DNA from: Pyrus communis | Taxonomy: Eukaryota > Streptophyta > Magnoliopsida > Rosales > Rosaceae | Assembly: GCF_963583255.1 (NCBI RefSeq) | Contig: NC_084814.1 | Location: 18,267,164 to 18,331,163, forward strand | Length of the DNA: 64,000 nucleotides | Direction of reading: 5' to 3' | Shown here: positions 20,888 to 31,664 of the stretch, piece by piece | Numbering within the stretch: the stretch's first letter is position 1 | Layout: every line of letters begins with the position of its first letter | Made by a program: the position numbers and the translations under genes | The notes under the pieces: model-generated | The model's database searches: none | The model's input: the letters and a program-made list of their open reading frames with translations, nothing else | Told to the model about the DNA's origin: nothing

Positions 20888-23800
20888 ACAAACAAACCAT
20901 TTGCCTGGAGTCAAATACCCAATCACCAACGCTAGCAGACTTTCTCAGAGGTGATCCCTAAAATAACAAAACAGAACATGATTTAGAACTAAAAACATTT
21001 ACTTGAGAAAGGTTAAGCAAAACCAGCTACCCACCTGGGAAGAACGACGAGGTACTGGACTCGATGGAATATCCTATGGCAATCTTTTAAAGTTAGTGAT
21101 TATAAAAAATAGAATAAGTAATTAAGCATAGCATAATAATAAAGCTTCACCTTTACAAGATCCAAATTTTCTGATGTCACTGAAAATCTCCCCCTGATTT
21201 GCACCAAATTAGCCTTTGACTTGTCATCCAAAGAATCTCTAAATCCTATTGACGGTAAAACAATTGGCAATAAGAATTCCAAGCAATAGGGCACATAATA
21301 GTTGGAATAGTTGCACTGTTGATTTTCATCTTTAAAACATAGTGAAAATAATCATTACCTCCAGAAGATTTTATAGGAGCTGATAAACTGTTTGCTGAAG
21401 CTCGATTGGGAAGCATCAGTGGACCACTAAAGCTTGGTGTTCGTCGTACTTCGCATTTACCTTTATCAATTATAGGTTGATTTTCATTCTCATTCCTGAA
21501 GATATCAAAAGCATAAGGAACTTATCCCACGAGAGAGAGCGAGAGATGAAACCAAAAGCTTACACTCTGGAGCATTACTCAACCATGACAAACCTTTCAA
21601 AGATGTGGCCCCTTTCTGATACTGAATGACCAAGTCCAGCACCAGGTGTGAGTGGACCACTCTGCGTTTGACGACTTTTCACAATAAGAGGTTTAGGCTT
21701 GGCCTGCACCGTGTCTTTTTCTGATGTAGATGCTGTTGCCTCAGAGCTTGATTCATTTGTCTTCCAGCCTGTTTTCTGCTGGCCAGCAGATTCCAATAAA
21801 TTACTTTCAAGATCCTTGCCCTTTTTGTTTAAGCATTCAACCTGTTGTGATTCATCACCATTGATTTCTCCTTTGTAATCAGTCCAATATGATTCATTAT
21901 TTTCGTTCAACTTCCCCAAACTGGAACGCCAACTAGTTTCAATCTGCTAGCATAAACAAAAAGGAAATCACCTTTCTGCATAATAATCATACTTCTAAAA
22001 GCAAAAGGCCAGCGAAGTACAAATATAAAACAAAATCTTAAACTGCAGTTAAAAGAGTGACAAATTTCTAAAGAATATAGCAAACTGTTGACCTTATCAC
22101 CACTAACAGGTTTAAATTTTTCATCTTCATCCATCATTTCATCATCATCTCGCACCTAGCATAAAAAATGAAAGATAATAATTTCGAAATACACAAAAAC
22201 AAGGAAACCCCCCAGAGATACTATCTTTATATGGAACATGCTGATACTTGCTAAATAATAAAATGTGTCATACCAGGGATGCTTGAGCTTTTAAATCCTC
22301 AACGTCAAAGTTCCAGGCACTAACTCCTCGCTGGTACTCACTCTGTAAAGAAAGAGAAAATGACGCCACTAAGGATTACACCAAATAATTTCTTTTACAT
22401 AAATTAGTTACCATGCTCAAATTACTGGACTCTGAATGTGAACATCTGTGACCCTGTTTAAGTCAATTTTAGGTGAAAGAATAACATCTTGAAGATACAT
22501 ATCACACCTGTGACATTGCCTCTTGTTCTGCTGACGGCATTTTCTTTAAAGCCAGTTGTGCTGCATCTTTAAGCTGTGATAGTCCAATACTTTAGCAATT
22601 CATGAAACAGGCATACTAAAACATATGAAAGACTGAAAGCAGGGAAGCAATATAATAAAAGTGTGACAGCTAACCTGGAGGGCTTTTACACGATTCCAAA
22701 GAGGTGGTAAGTCCGTAAACAATTTCTTTATAGAAAGCTCTGGAGGTTTTGCATGCTTGAAAAAGGAGTGTTTTAATAATTTCTCTGCTGTTGGTCTCTT
22801 TGTTTGATCTTTTACCAAGCACATTGCAACCATTTCTTTAAAAGACTGATCACAACTGGAAATCCTCCAATTAGAATATTATTCTGTAATCGAAATACAA
22901 TACAAGGCAACTACCAGAATTGAAGTCTTTGACACTTATATACCGATTAATGATACACAATGCAGTAATAAATGTTTGTTTACCTACATAAAACAAATGT
23001 TTGCAACAATGTCACTCTATCTAGAAAGAAAACCAATACCTTAGAGAACTTTTTATCACGGTCATAATCAAGTCCTGGAGGGGCATTCTGTATGGTCATG
23101 AGAAGAACCTACAAAAACAAACAAAAAGAGTGGCACGTCAGAGGTTTCAATGAAGAAGCACCATATAGGTGTGCAGTGTAGTTATACCCTAGTAACACAA
23201 GTACCTTCATTGGAGGGTATTTTGAAAATGGTGCATGGACCATGGGCCAACTCCAACGCCGTTATACAAATGACCAAATGTCAGCCCTGAACAGTTATCA
23301 TCCAACAGAAAACTAAGAAATAAGCACACATGACCCCCTTTTTATTATATTTCAAATTATAAAGTACTGAGCAAAATGTGTCCGTTGCTCGAGAAATCAA
23401 GTTACGAAGGTAGCTTACAAAGCAGATAACATATTGAACACTTGCAACAAAAATGTGATTTCCTCTGTTTATCATGAAAGATTAAAAGATGNNNNNNNNN
23501 NNNNNNNNNNNNNNNNNNNNNNNNNNNNNNNNNNNNNNNNNNNNNNNNNNNNNNNNNNNNNNNNNNNNNNNNNNNNNNNNNNNNNNNNNNNNNNNNNNNN
23601 NNNNNNNNNNNNNNNNNNNNNNNNNNNNNNNNNNNNNNNNNNNNNNNNNNNNNNNNNNNNNNNNNNNNNNNNNNNNNNNNNNNNNNNNNNNTTGACCGTT
23701 GTCTATCAGCTGCCTCAAACATGCAAGCTGAAACACCAAAATCAGCAAGCTTCACCGCCCCATTACTATCAAGTAAAATATTTCCAGCCTGCCAGCCAAG

Positions 23801-25197
23801 ACATTAGCACAATCAAAAAGTGAGATCCTCAGAACAAAGGTATGAAAACAAAGCACAATGAATGATTACCCACAAAATGAAACAAACCTTCACATCTCTG
23901 TGAATATGACCTTGTTTATGAAGGTAAACCAAAGCCTTGAGGGTTTCCTTAAGAATAGAACCAATTGCCGACTCCTCAAACCCATCCGGATATGCGATTT
24001 TCATGAGGTGCAAACAAGAACCCTCTGCCATAAACGGCATGATCACCCAAAGGTTTCTTTCAACAACAAATGAACAAAACGCCCTCACGACATTGGGATG
24101 ATCTATTAACCTCATCGTCTGCGCCTCCCTCCGGATATCCTCCTACAAAACAAAACAATCACAAAACGGGTTACAAATCCGCCACAGTATAAAAAAATAG
24201 AACTTGGGTTTTCTTCAACAGCATTCATTCCAAAAAAATTACTTCAGCAACTAAGACAATAGCATTTGCAAAAGTTACGATTTGCACTCATCGATAACAA
24301 CAGTTGACGGGTTGAGGATCATAACCATATATACTCATCCAAATTAAGGGGGTGTATTCAATTGGGATTTTGAGTGATTTTGATTTTTTAATGAATCTAG
24401 GTATTCAATCAGGATTTTAAGTAATTTTCTGAAATTCAAGATGTATTCAATTAGAATTTTAAGATAGTTTATTAAAATCCTTAGAAATCTGATGTATTCA
24501 ATTAAGATTTTAAAGAAGTTTATAATATTTCAAATGTATTCAATTAGAAATTGATTTTAAAGAATTTGAGAAAGTTAGAGGAATTAGTGGGAATTGGAGA
24601 GATTTAAGTATCCACAAATCTCGCCTCTCCTGTGAGATTTCGAGGAAATTGAATCAAAATTTTATATGAAATCTCTACAAATCAATTGAAGTACATAAAA
24701 ATCCATGAATTTATAAATCCATTATAATCTCTCAAATTCTCAATTGAATATACCTTAAATCCTACACCAATTCAAAAAATAAAAAAAAATAAAAAGCAAA
24801 AAACTTACGATTGCTCACTAATTTCACATTCTCAAATCAACAAATCAAGCATTCAAGTCAGAAATTGAAGTCCAATCTCAGAACAAAGCAAAGATCTTAA
24901 TTCCAACTCAAATCTAGCTTCAATTATCAACCAAACAACTAAAAACTATTCACAATAGTCATTGAAAACTACAGAATTTTGGGATTTAAAAAAAAAAAAA
25001 ATCGAGACTAGTAAGAAACTGACGAAATTGCTATTGCAGCGATCGAGATCCAAGCACTTGACGGCGACGACTTCATTGAAAGGGAGATAGATCGCTCTGT
25101 AAACCGTTGCGCTGGCGCCATATCCGACCTCTTCCAGAAGCTTGTAGTCGTTCGGATTCGCCGAGTGAGACCTCGAATTGCTCCCCATCCTCCCCAT
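18720..25197 (-). CDS. STE20/OSR1-like (SPS1-type) Ser/Thr protein kinase, interrupted by gap and indels
   Basis: Exons (minus): 25024-25197, 23888-24142, <23692-23788 (runs into the N gap), 23205-23286, 23040-23108, 22675-22845, 22508-22573, 22274-22342, 22093-22155, 21594-21943, 21359-21495, 21151-21245, 21035-21073, 20898-20957, 19493-19594, 19332-19383, 19174-19229, 18885-18949 and 18720-18783. The kinase domain has the Gly loop (GYGASATVY, about 25-33), the catalytic Lys47 in VAVK, HRDVK (139-143) and DFGVSAC. The activation loop after DRQRS, including the expected GTPCWMAPE, lies in the gap. The exon at 23205-23286 carries a -1 and a +1 indel and a stop. The tail includes a Ser/Thr-rich middle and a C-terminal coiled coil (SERERLLLAKVSELQAR). 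OSR1/BLUS1-type kinases phosphorylate transport regulators; no substrate is assigned here. An ATG at 25188 is an alternative start. Confidence 0.88.
19925..20848. mobile_element. Intronic element with long terminal inverted repeats
   Basis: This fills most of the large kinase intron. The left arm (about 19955-20125, TCCCTGATGTTTCGCCAAGTC onward) pairs with the right arm (about 20685-20835) read from the other strand (TCCTTGATGTTTCGTCAACTC), including GCTCATCAATGTTG / GCTCATTGATGTTG and the ATCCG.TAGTTTGCT blocks. The middle is unrelated and has no transposase. It looks like a non-autonomous Mutator-type or foldback element; I found no clear TSD. Confidence 0.6.
20849..20885. repeat. (GA)n microsatellite
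   Basis: An uninterrupted GA run inside the kinase intron, next to the right arm of the inverted-repeat element. Confidence 0.9.
23492..23691. other. Assembly gap (200 N)
   Basis: Exactly 200 N, so probably a placeholder of unknown true length. It removes the activation-loop part of the kinase gene. Confidence 0.99.
24348..24755. mobile_element. PIF/Harbinger-like MITE in kinase intron 1
   Basis: The ends are inverted (GGTGTATTCAATTGGGATTTTGA against GGTATATTCAATTGAGAATTTGA read from the right) and flanked by TAA (24345-24347 and 24756-24758). The interior repeats the TGTATTCAATTAGAATTTTAA motif several times. A 3-bp TAA duplication fits PIF/Harbinger. Confidence 0.65.
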
Positions 25198-26299
25198 CCG
25201 CTCGAGGACTTGTGCTTCAGCTATGTCGTTTTGAGGCTACGGGCTCTGCGTTTCGATTGTATTACATGGACTCGTTGACCGCCATGAGAAGCGATTGAAG
25301 AGAAGCGAGAGTGAAGAAAGAGAGAAGCGAGGAACAGGAACTTGGCTTTGTGTTTGTGATGAGAGAGAAGTGATGACGTGGCCGAAGTGCTGAAGGGTGA
25401 AGGGGATGCTGACACGTGGACGGGTCATTATATAAGGGACGGCGGGGACCCGTGCTCGTTTCTTTTGGCCTTTTGGTAATTTTGCTTTTTTTATTTATTT
25501 TTTGCAATTTTTTTACTGGGTGAGTTGTTAATAATTTTGTTGCTAATTAAGTCATTATCTGTAATTTCGAATAAATTCTGATTTTTTGGAATTACAGTTT
25601 TGAATTAATTATTTGTCTTTCTTAACAAAAAACAAAGGAGGCAAGTGGCCCTTTTACAACAGTGAAAATGTGTTGAATTCTTGCATAATTGCGTGAGTTT
25701 AAATTTCGAAGGGAGGGAGAATTCGACAAAACTACATAATAGGTAGTCTAATTTAATATCGAATATGGTATCAAATGAGTAATATTACGTTACCACATAT
25801 TTGTACCATCGTTTGATGATCTCCTTTTAAACCACAAAAATCCGAAAACAAAATTGTCGGCAAGAAAACGAAAAATCACAGAGATGAAAAGCCATGGTTC
25901 TAAGCCCCTTGTGTTTTTTTTTTTCAATCTTTTTGTGTGCAGTAGAGTTGGTGCATGTAGAGATGGGAGAGAGAATAATTGAAGGGGAATGAGGGATAAG
26001 ATTGGGGTTGCGAGGATCAGGAATTGAGATAGTTTAATTCAAAATATATGAAATTTAAAAACTCAATTTACTCATGTGCCCTTGTCCAACTCATACATCA
26101 CCTAAAATAGTATTAAATTGTGGTATAAAATTTTGGTCAAAGTAGCATTACTCTTCAGCTACAACACAAACCACATCTTCTCTTTACTTGTAGTTGTCGA
26201 ATTGAGGAAATCAAACATAAAGTGCATGATTAAATAACAATGCGTGAAAAGCTAAAAAACACAAACTCGAGATTACAAGTACAAATGTAAATACTCTTA

Positions 26300-26926
26300 G
26301 AGCACTTTTACCGTGCTCTTTTGCCCTGTGGACAGACTCCATTTGCAATCCAATCCCCTCCCAAAGTGGTGTTAGCCCATTCGTGCAATTGGGCTAAGGG
26401 GGAGCCCGTGGGAGAGCTTAGGCACAAGTCTAAGGCCTGAGCATTTGAGGAGAAGTGATGCAAAGCTAACGTTAACCACGTTATAAAAAAATTTGCGTCA
26501 AGCGCGTGCATAACACAGGCGCTTGGGGGGCACGTTATCGATAAGATTTCAGGCGGTGGGGCCTGCGTTGCAGCCTACTAAGTATTAGTTGAATTTGGAC
26601 AGTTTGATTTCAAGATCAACAGTCCAGATTTTTCTGTTTTAAAAATTAAAAAATAAGAAAAAAAACATAAATGTTTCAAGGGGACACGTGTCACAATTTG
26701 GACTGTGGGATTTCAATTTTTTTTATTAAAAATCATATCCGAAATTATAAATAAAATTATTTTTTATTATTTTTTAACATAAAAAATACTAATATTTTAT
26801 TATTTATTATCATGGCTATTTAGTTTAGGAATGAAAATGCAAAAGATAATTACTGTTCATTACTATTCACTGAAGGGAATTGAATTGCTTATTACCAAAG
26901 AGAGCCTTTACATATTGAAAGTGCTC
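26300..26926. mobile_element. PIF/Harbinger-like non-autonomous element
   Basis: Starts GAGCACTTTTACC and reads GAGCACTTTCAATA from the other end, flanked by TTA on both sides (26297-26299 and 26927-26929). The interior is AT-rich in its right half and includes a short open frame with no domain. Confidence 0.6.
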
Positions 26927-27222
26927 TTAAATCAAGTCCGCCACTGTATAATAAGTTTTGAACAATTGATAAAATGACAATTTAATTTTACAAAGTAAAA
27001 ACTTAAATAGCTTTAGCTAGTGTGAGGTGCCACCATATACCAAGTCACCATCACAATAGCAAAAAATGCAAAACTCAAAGAAATTGACGAAGATCTAGAC
27101 AAGTGATGGACCATGTGGTTTAATCCCGATTCGGTGTACAGTCTCGAATGGACCAAAATAAAATAAAATATTTGGTGAACATTCACATCTCATAGTATCC
27201 AGTTATCTTAATACGTGGTATA

Positions 27223-27443
27223 GGAATTGGATTCTTTTCGAATTCAAATTATGAGAATCTTAGAGATTTTACATTTTAATTATTTATCGTGTATCATACG
27301 ATAAAAAATTATTTGACTTTTTTTATTTAAAATTAAACATAAATAGTATTTAACGAAAATTGATCACACGATATACGATGAATGATTAAAATGTAAGAAT
27401 CTTTAGAATTTCCACAGCGTGGATCCGAAGAGGCTCCTCTTCC
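27223..27443. mobile_element. Inverted-repeat element, family K, copy 1
   Basis: The ends pair imperfectly over about 50 bp (GGATTCTTTTCGAATTC against GGAGCCTCTTCGGATCC, each followed by a GATTTTACATTTTAAT / GATTCTTACATTTTAAT block). The interior has ATCGTGTATCATACGAT-type arms. It shares its order of blocks with the copy 1 kb downstream. Confidence 0.5.
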
Positions 27444-27549
27444 CATGTTATATATTAGGCACAAGGACAAGAAACATCAAATGGAAAATAAGTGATGTAC
27501 CTGTGTGTATATGGGTGTACTGTTTGTCTTGTATGTATCCTAGAACAAG

Positions 27550-27703
27550 ATTTGGCTGCTGAATTTTCAGCAGCCATTCCTTCTTATATTCAATCCCAGA
27601 TGGACACGTGTTCAAATTTTAATTTAAAAAAATCAAAACTTGAATATATGCCCACCCGAGATTAAATGTAAGCAAGAGTGGCTGCTGAAATATTCAGCAG
27701 CCA
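27550..27703. repeat. Short element ended by two identical palindromes
   Basis: GGCTGCTGAA..TTCAGCAGCC occurs at about 27554-27576 and again at about 27680-27703, some 125 bp apart. Each is itself a near-perfect hairpin, so each end of the unit is a hairpin. The segment between them is AT-rich and not otherwise repeated here. Confidence 0.5.
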
Positions 27704-27862
27704 AGTTAATTCCTATATCCTATGGGATTGTCAGCTCCTCAACTATTGAGCATGTTCATGTGTTTGGGGTTTCCCACTTGCTCGTTGTCCCTTTCCTCGA
27801 CCAAGATTGCCCTTACTCGTCTTATCATTGTAAAGTTGGTCTTCTTGCCCATTTATTATATA

Positions 27863-28024
27863 GAAAAATGTTACGAGACTCTCTCAAAAGTAAAAATTTT
27901 AATAAATTTTTTGTCATCTTATATTTTTGGTACGATGCTTATAATGTTGGTACTATAATTAATGTTAAACTATGAGAGGATAGAGAGTGTATGGAAAGTC
28001 TTGCTTTCAAATAGAGCATTTTTG
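27863..28024. mobile_element. MITE with 9-bp TSD
   Basis: Flanked by TATTATATA (27854-27862 and 28025-28033). The ends are GAAAAATGTTACGAGACTC and, read from the right, CAAAAATGCTCTATTTG. The low-complexity target weakens the TSD a little. Confidence 0.55.
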
Positions 28025-28204
28025 TATTATATATGCACAAAGAATATCATCAATTTCCAACTTAATTAACATTAATATTAAAAGAGTGTCATAGAAGAAA
28101 GAAAATATTCATTGATGACTAGATCGGAGATGTAATATAATTATAGTTTAGTGTGGATGTGTGTTTATTTCGTCAATTACTGTGATCAGCTGTCTAATTG
28201 ACTA

Positions 28205-28410
28205 AGGATCCTTTTTGGATTTTCTTTGTAAGGATTTTAGGGATCCTTTAACCGTATCCATTCATCGTAAATTGTACGGTCAAAAATCATTTTAAAATTG
28301 AATGCAAATAGTACCTGACAAAAATCGGTTGCACGATTTACGATGAAAGATTACGATTGAAGGATTCTCTGGATCCTCACAAAGAGGATCTGGAGAGGAT
28401 TCTCATTCAA
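28205..28410. mobile_element. Inverted-repeat element, family K, copy 2
   Basis: The ends pair as GGATTTTCTTTGTAAGGAT against AGATCCTCTTTGTGAGGAT. The interior keeps the ATCGTAAATTGTACGGT and CACGATTTACGATGAA arms and AAATAGTAYYTRAC block seen in copy 1. Its right end lies just before the SINE target repeat at 28416. Confidence 0.55.
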
Positions 28411-28429
28411 ATTATAAGACCGTCCATTA

Positions 28430-28608
28430 TTATTATTTTTTTTTTTTTGAACAAACGAGTTTTCTTCATTAAGAGATAGGGAAGTAGGCTAAACTTCACA
28501 ATGGTTCAACAATAATGTGGTTCAAATTCACCTTTAACGGGAATTTAATCTAAAAACATCTCACTTACAAGTGAAGAATAATACCACTAAATCGTAGTAT
28601 TAAATGGC
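28430..28608 (-). repeat. tRNA-derived SINE, family C, copy 1
   Basis: Flanked by 14-bp repeats AAGACCGTCSATTA (28416-28429 and 28609-28622, one mismatch). On the minus strand it reads GATTTAGTGGTATTATTCTTC (box A region), a degraded box B, and ends in CGTTTGTTC followed by an A-tail. Confidence 0.8.
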
Positions 28609-29151
28609 AAGACCGTCGATTAATCAGATCTCTCTACATGAGCAAATTTCACATCCTACTTTCTTTTTTTCTATTTTCATCATGCAATGTGGATTTTTAA
28701 TCAGAACTGTCCCTTTTTTAAAGCAACCTTTAAAGATTATCTACACACAAAAACTAACTAATTTGCCAAAAGGTTATGATCCTTTTGGGGAAAGGAAAGG
28801 TTATGTCTTTATGCATGATCGGAGAGATTTTTCAACGTACTCAAAATATTGGACGGAACAATATATGTTATTATATAATTCCTCTAATTATATAATAATA
28901 TGTAATATTCTGCTCCGTATTCTCCTCACATTAAAAATCTCTCCATAATTAATGCCATGAAAAAAGCACAAATAAGGGGGTGTTGGAATCTTCTAAGAGT
29001 GGATGAAACACTAATTGGTGTTACTCCAACTAACTTCCCCACAATAGAGATTAAATCCGTGATTAGATTGAGTTGACCCAATTCATTGTCTTAAATGAAA
29101 TTGATTCATACCTTGAAAATTGGAAATCATCCCAACTGTTCTTCAAAAGCC

Positions 29152-29334
29152 TTTTTCTTTTTTTTTTCTTTTTTTTTTTAACAAACGATATTATCTACAT
29201 TAAAGATGAATGGTAGGCTTAGTCTCACAATCGGCTAATAATAATGTGGTTAAAATTCGCTTTTGACGAAAATCGAACCTAAAACTCTCGCTTATAAGTG
29301 AAGAGAAATACCACTAAATCGTAATACTAAATAA
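29152..29334 (-). repeat. tRNA-derived SINE, family C, copy 2
   Basis: Flanked by TTCAAAARCC (29142-29151 and 29335-29344). On the minus strand box A is GATTTAGTGGTATTTCTC and box B GGTTCGATTTTCG; the 3' end is GTAGATAATATCGTTTGTT plus an A-rich tail. It is better preserved in box B than the copy at 28430-28608. Confidence 0.8.
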
Positions 29335-29452
29335 TTCAAAAACCATGTTTGGTGAAAAGATAATCATTTTTGTTTGTGCTTTACAATTTAACAAATTGTC
29401 CAAAATTAGATTAGAAATTGACAAAACAAAAAACCAAAAAACTAATTGGGCC

Positions 29453-30220
29453 TTATATTAATCTTGTGCGTCTTAAGCTTTTGGAAGAGGCTTTAGAAAC
29501 AAAGTAGCCCACACCCAAACACATGACCCAGATCCCCACATCCACGGCCCATCTCACTCCTTCCATATCCATCTCCATCTCCCTCTCATCCTCACCGTCC
29601 ACGTCACTCCCCATCTCCGAATCTCCACCGTCCGATCCACAGTTACAACAGCAGCCGTCCGATTCATAATCTACCTCTCCCTCCTCCGGGATCTCCTCCA
29701 ACCGCTTGAACCCGCATTTCCGGTGCTTTTTCGTCTTTTTAACCACCATGCTCACTCTCTCATTCATCGCCACGTGTCCCTCCACCGCCACGCACACCTC
29801 AGCCTCCGTGAGCTCCGCCGCGACACTCTCGCCCTCCAGCACGCACTTACACTCTAATTTCCACTCTTGCCCCTCATCCTTCCTGAAAACTCCCTTCAAC
29901 ACCTTCTCCTCCCTCAGATACACCTCAAACCGGATCCCGTCGCCGGCCCCGACCCGTTCCCTGGACCCGAATACCACCTCTCCTTCTCTCACCTTCGCGT
30001 TCACGACCCGGTACAGCGTCACAAACGCCGGCGAGTCGGGTCGGATCTGTGACCCGTCGATCTCAAGCTCGTTTTCGTTGATCCGTGGAAGATAAATAAG
30101 ACTGAGCGATTCGGGTAACGGTTCCCGGGTATTCAAACCCGAAAACCGCAGAAAAAATTCCCGAATCTTCAATCGGTCTCTGCGTGACTGGAATCCGTGG
30201 TAGTCCGTCGATCTACACAT
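29453..30220 (-). CDS. Conserved plant protein with C-terminal membrane anchor, unknown function
   Basis: A single exon of 255 residues, starting MCRSTDYHGFQSRRDRLKI. Residues of about 20-165 look like a compact beta-rich domain without a motif I recognise. From about 185 comes an acidic linker with a Cys cluster (CCCNCGSDGGDSEMGSD). One hydrophobic segment (WAVDVGIWVMCLGVGYFVSK) lies about 15 residues before the end, followed by basic residues (KSLRRTRLI), so a single C-terminal anchor with a short basic tail is likely. It lies between the kinase and the YSL gene; from memory At4g24110 holds the same position between At4g24100 and YSL1, and that locus also has no clear function. The gene is real by length, codon use and context; function is open. 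Confidence 0.78.
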   Translation of the reverse strand: MCRSTDYHGFQSRRDRLKIREFFLRFSGLNTREPLPESLSLIYLPRINENELEIDGSQIRPDSPAFVTLYRVVNAKVREGEVVFGSRERVGAGDGIRFEVYLREEKVLKGVFRKDEGQEWKLECKCVLEGESVAAELTEAEVCVAVEGHVAMNERVSMVVKKTKKHRKCGFKRLEEIPEEGEVDYESDGCCCNCGSDGGDSEMGSDVDGEDEREMEMDMEGVRWAVDVGIWVMCLGVGYFVSKASSKSLRRTRLI

Positions 30221-30984
30221 CTTGAATTTTCGTAGTTTTTGCTGCGACCCGAATTTTTGACCCGAATGGAATTCAAGTACTTGATTTGGATAGAGATATG
30301 GAAATCGTGGGATTTATATAGTGGGGAGAAACGCCGGTCGGTTCGGATTTCCGGGGTAGGGAGCACACGGTTTATGGTGCTGACGTGGGGAAAACGACAA
30401 AAGGGCCGCCAACAGGTTTTTTCTGCGTGCCGGGCTGAGAGAGAACGTAGTGGAATTAACATGTGGTATGTTATCAGCTGCTTTGCAGGTTTTGTTACCA
30501 AATTTTGGACCGTTGATTGGGTACGAGGCGGGAAGATGATGAGGGATGGACGGTTGGGTGTCGGTTTTGTGAATTTTGAGAAGAGGGATGGGAGGATTGG
30601 GTGGTTTGGGAGGTGCATGAATTTTGAGAAGAGGGTAAGAGGATTGGGTGGTTTGAAAACCCTCGATTGTCGTTTACACACAAAATTAAGACTATCACAA
30701 TATATTAGGACTCAATTTGTACCACGTTATAAAAATTGACGGCCTGAGGGAAGAAGAAGGAAAAGTTTAAATAAGATTATTCTCACTTCAACTAATACCG
30801 AGATCTTCTGTGATAACATTTCATATCTGAAAGATTGAACATAAGGTAATTATCAAATTAAGGACAACATCGATGTTGTTGAAAGTGGAGCCCTCGACCC
30901 ACCTCTTTGAAAATTCCACAAAGCTCGAATTTTGCTAGAGAAGTGATCTATAAGAGGTGGATTAGATGATTGGTATTATGTATT

Positions 30985-31190
30985 AATGGATGAGAATCCT
31001 CTCCTAATCTAAGGATGAGGATCCTCATGACCAAGGGATGTGGACCGTTGGATGAAAATCCAACGGTTATAATTATTATAACGTTAAAGGGACTTCCCTG
31101 TTTGTAGCCGTTGGATTTTCATCCAACGGCTCACATCCCTTGATCATGAGGATCTTCATCCTTAGATTAGGAGAGGAACGAATAATTGTC
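30985..31190. mobile_element. Hairpin MITE family H, copy 2
   Basis: A nearly perfect hairpin: ATCCTCTCCTAATCTAAGGATGAGGATC on the left is mirrored on the right. The inner palindromes CCGTTGGATGAAAATCCAACGG flank an AATTATTATAAC core. This copy has the best-kept arms, but I found no clear TSD. Confidence 0.75.
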
Positions 31191-31512
31191 GACAAGTGAA
31201 GCGACCTCAAAAGAAAGAAAGAGGTACCGCGGGCGCCGAGTCATTTGCTTATTTTAGACAATAACAAGTTGTATTGAATAGTTGAAGAGCTGCCGGACAC
31301 TTAGCCGACTTCTAGGAAATAGTTGTAGCACATAACCTTTCAGTTTGATGTTCGTAAGTATATCTTTCCCATGAATAAATAAAAAGCTTTAAAATGCTTT
31401 TGGAATTTTTTTATTAAGGAAAAGAGGATAATGAATCTCTAATATTAGTGTATTATGCTTGTCATTGCATATACATTGTGTATAATTGGATATTCTAATT
31501 ATATTAGTAGCT

Positions 31513-31664
31513 CAGGGGTAGTGCTATTTACACACTCTTTTACTTCTCACACACCCTTATTAATTTTATTTATTATTTTTCTTCAGTTTATTTGATCTGA
31601 CAGCTGGAAATTGAGTGGTGTGTGTAAGAAGTAAAATGGGTGTGTGGAAAGCACCACCCTAAAA
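31513..31664. mobile_element. MITE with GGTGGTGC-type TIRs, copy 1
   Basis: GGGTAGTGCTATTTACACAC with TTTTACTTCTCACACACCC on the left pairs with GGGTGGTGCTTTCCACACAC and TTTTACTTCTTACACACACC read from the right, over about 40 bp. A diverged copy lies at 56421-56563. Confidence 0.65.

Larger units (their letters stand above)
25198..29452. other. Intergenic region with DNA elements and SINEs
   Basis: Upstream region of the kinase. It holds a PIF/Harbinger-like element (26300-26926), inverted-repeat elements (27223-27443 and 28205-28410), a palindrome-ended element (27550-27703), a 9-bp-TSD MITE (27863-28024) and two SINEs. The open frames at 26308-26511, 27640-27975 and 28604-28948 lie in or across repeats and have no domain. 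Confidence 0.65.

Noticed and set aside
26308..26511. Small minus-strand frame with a signal-peptide-like start
   Set aside because: It falls wholly inside a non-autonomous PIF/Harbinger-like element and ends without a recognisable domain.
30239..30739. Plus-strand frame of 166 codons upstream of the anchored protein
   Set aside because: It overlaps the promoter/5' UTR of the minus-strand gene; composition is Gly/Arg/Trp-rich from a GGTTTGGGAGG-type DNA repeat and no motif is present.
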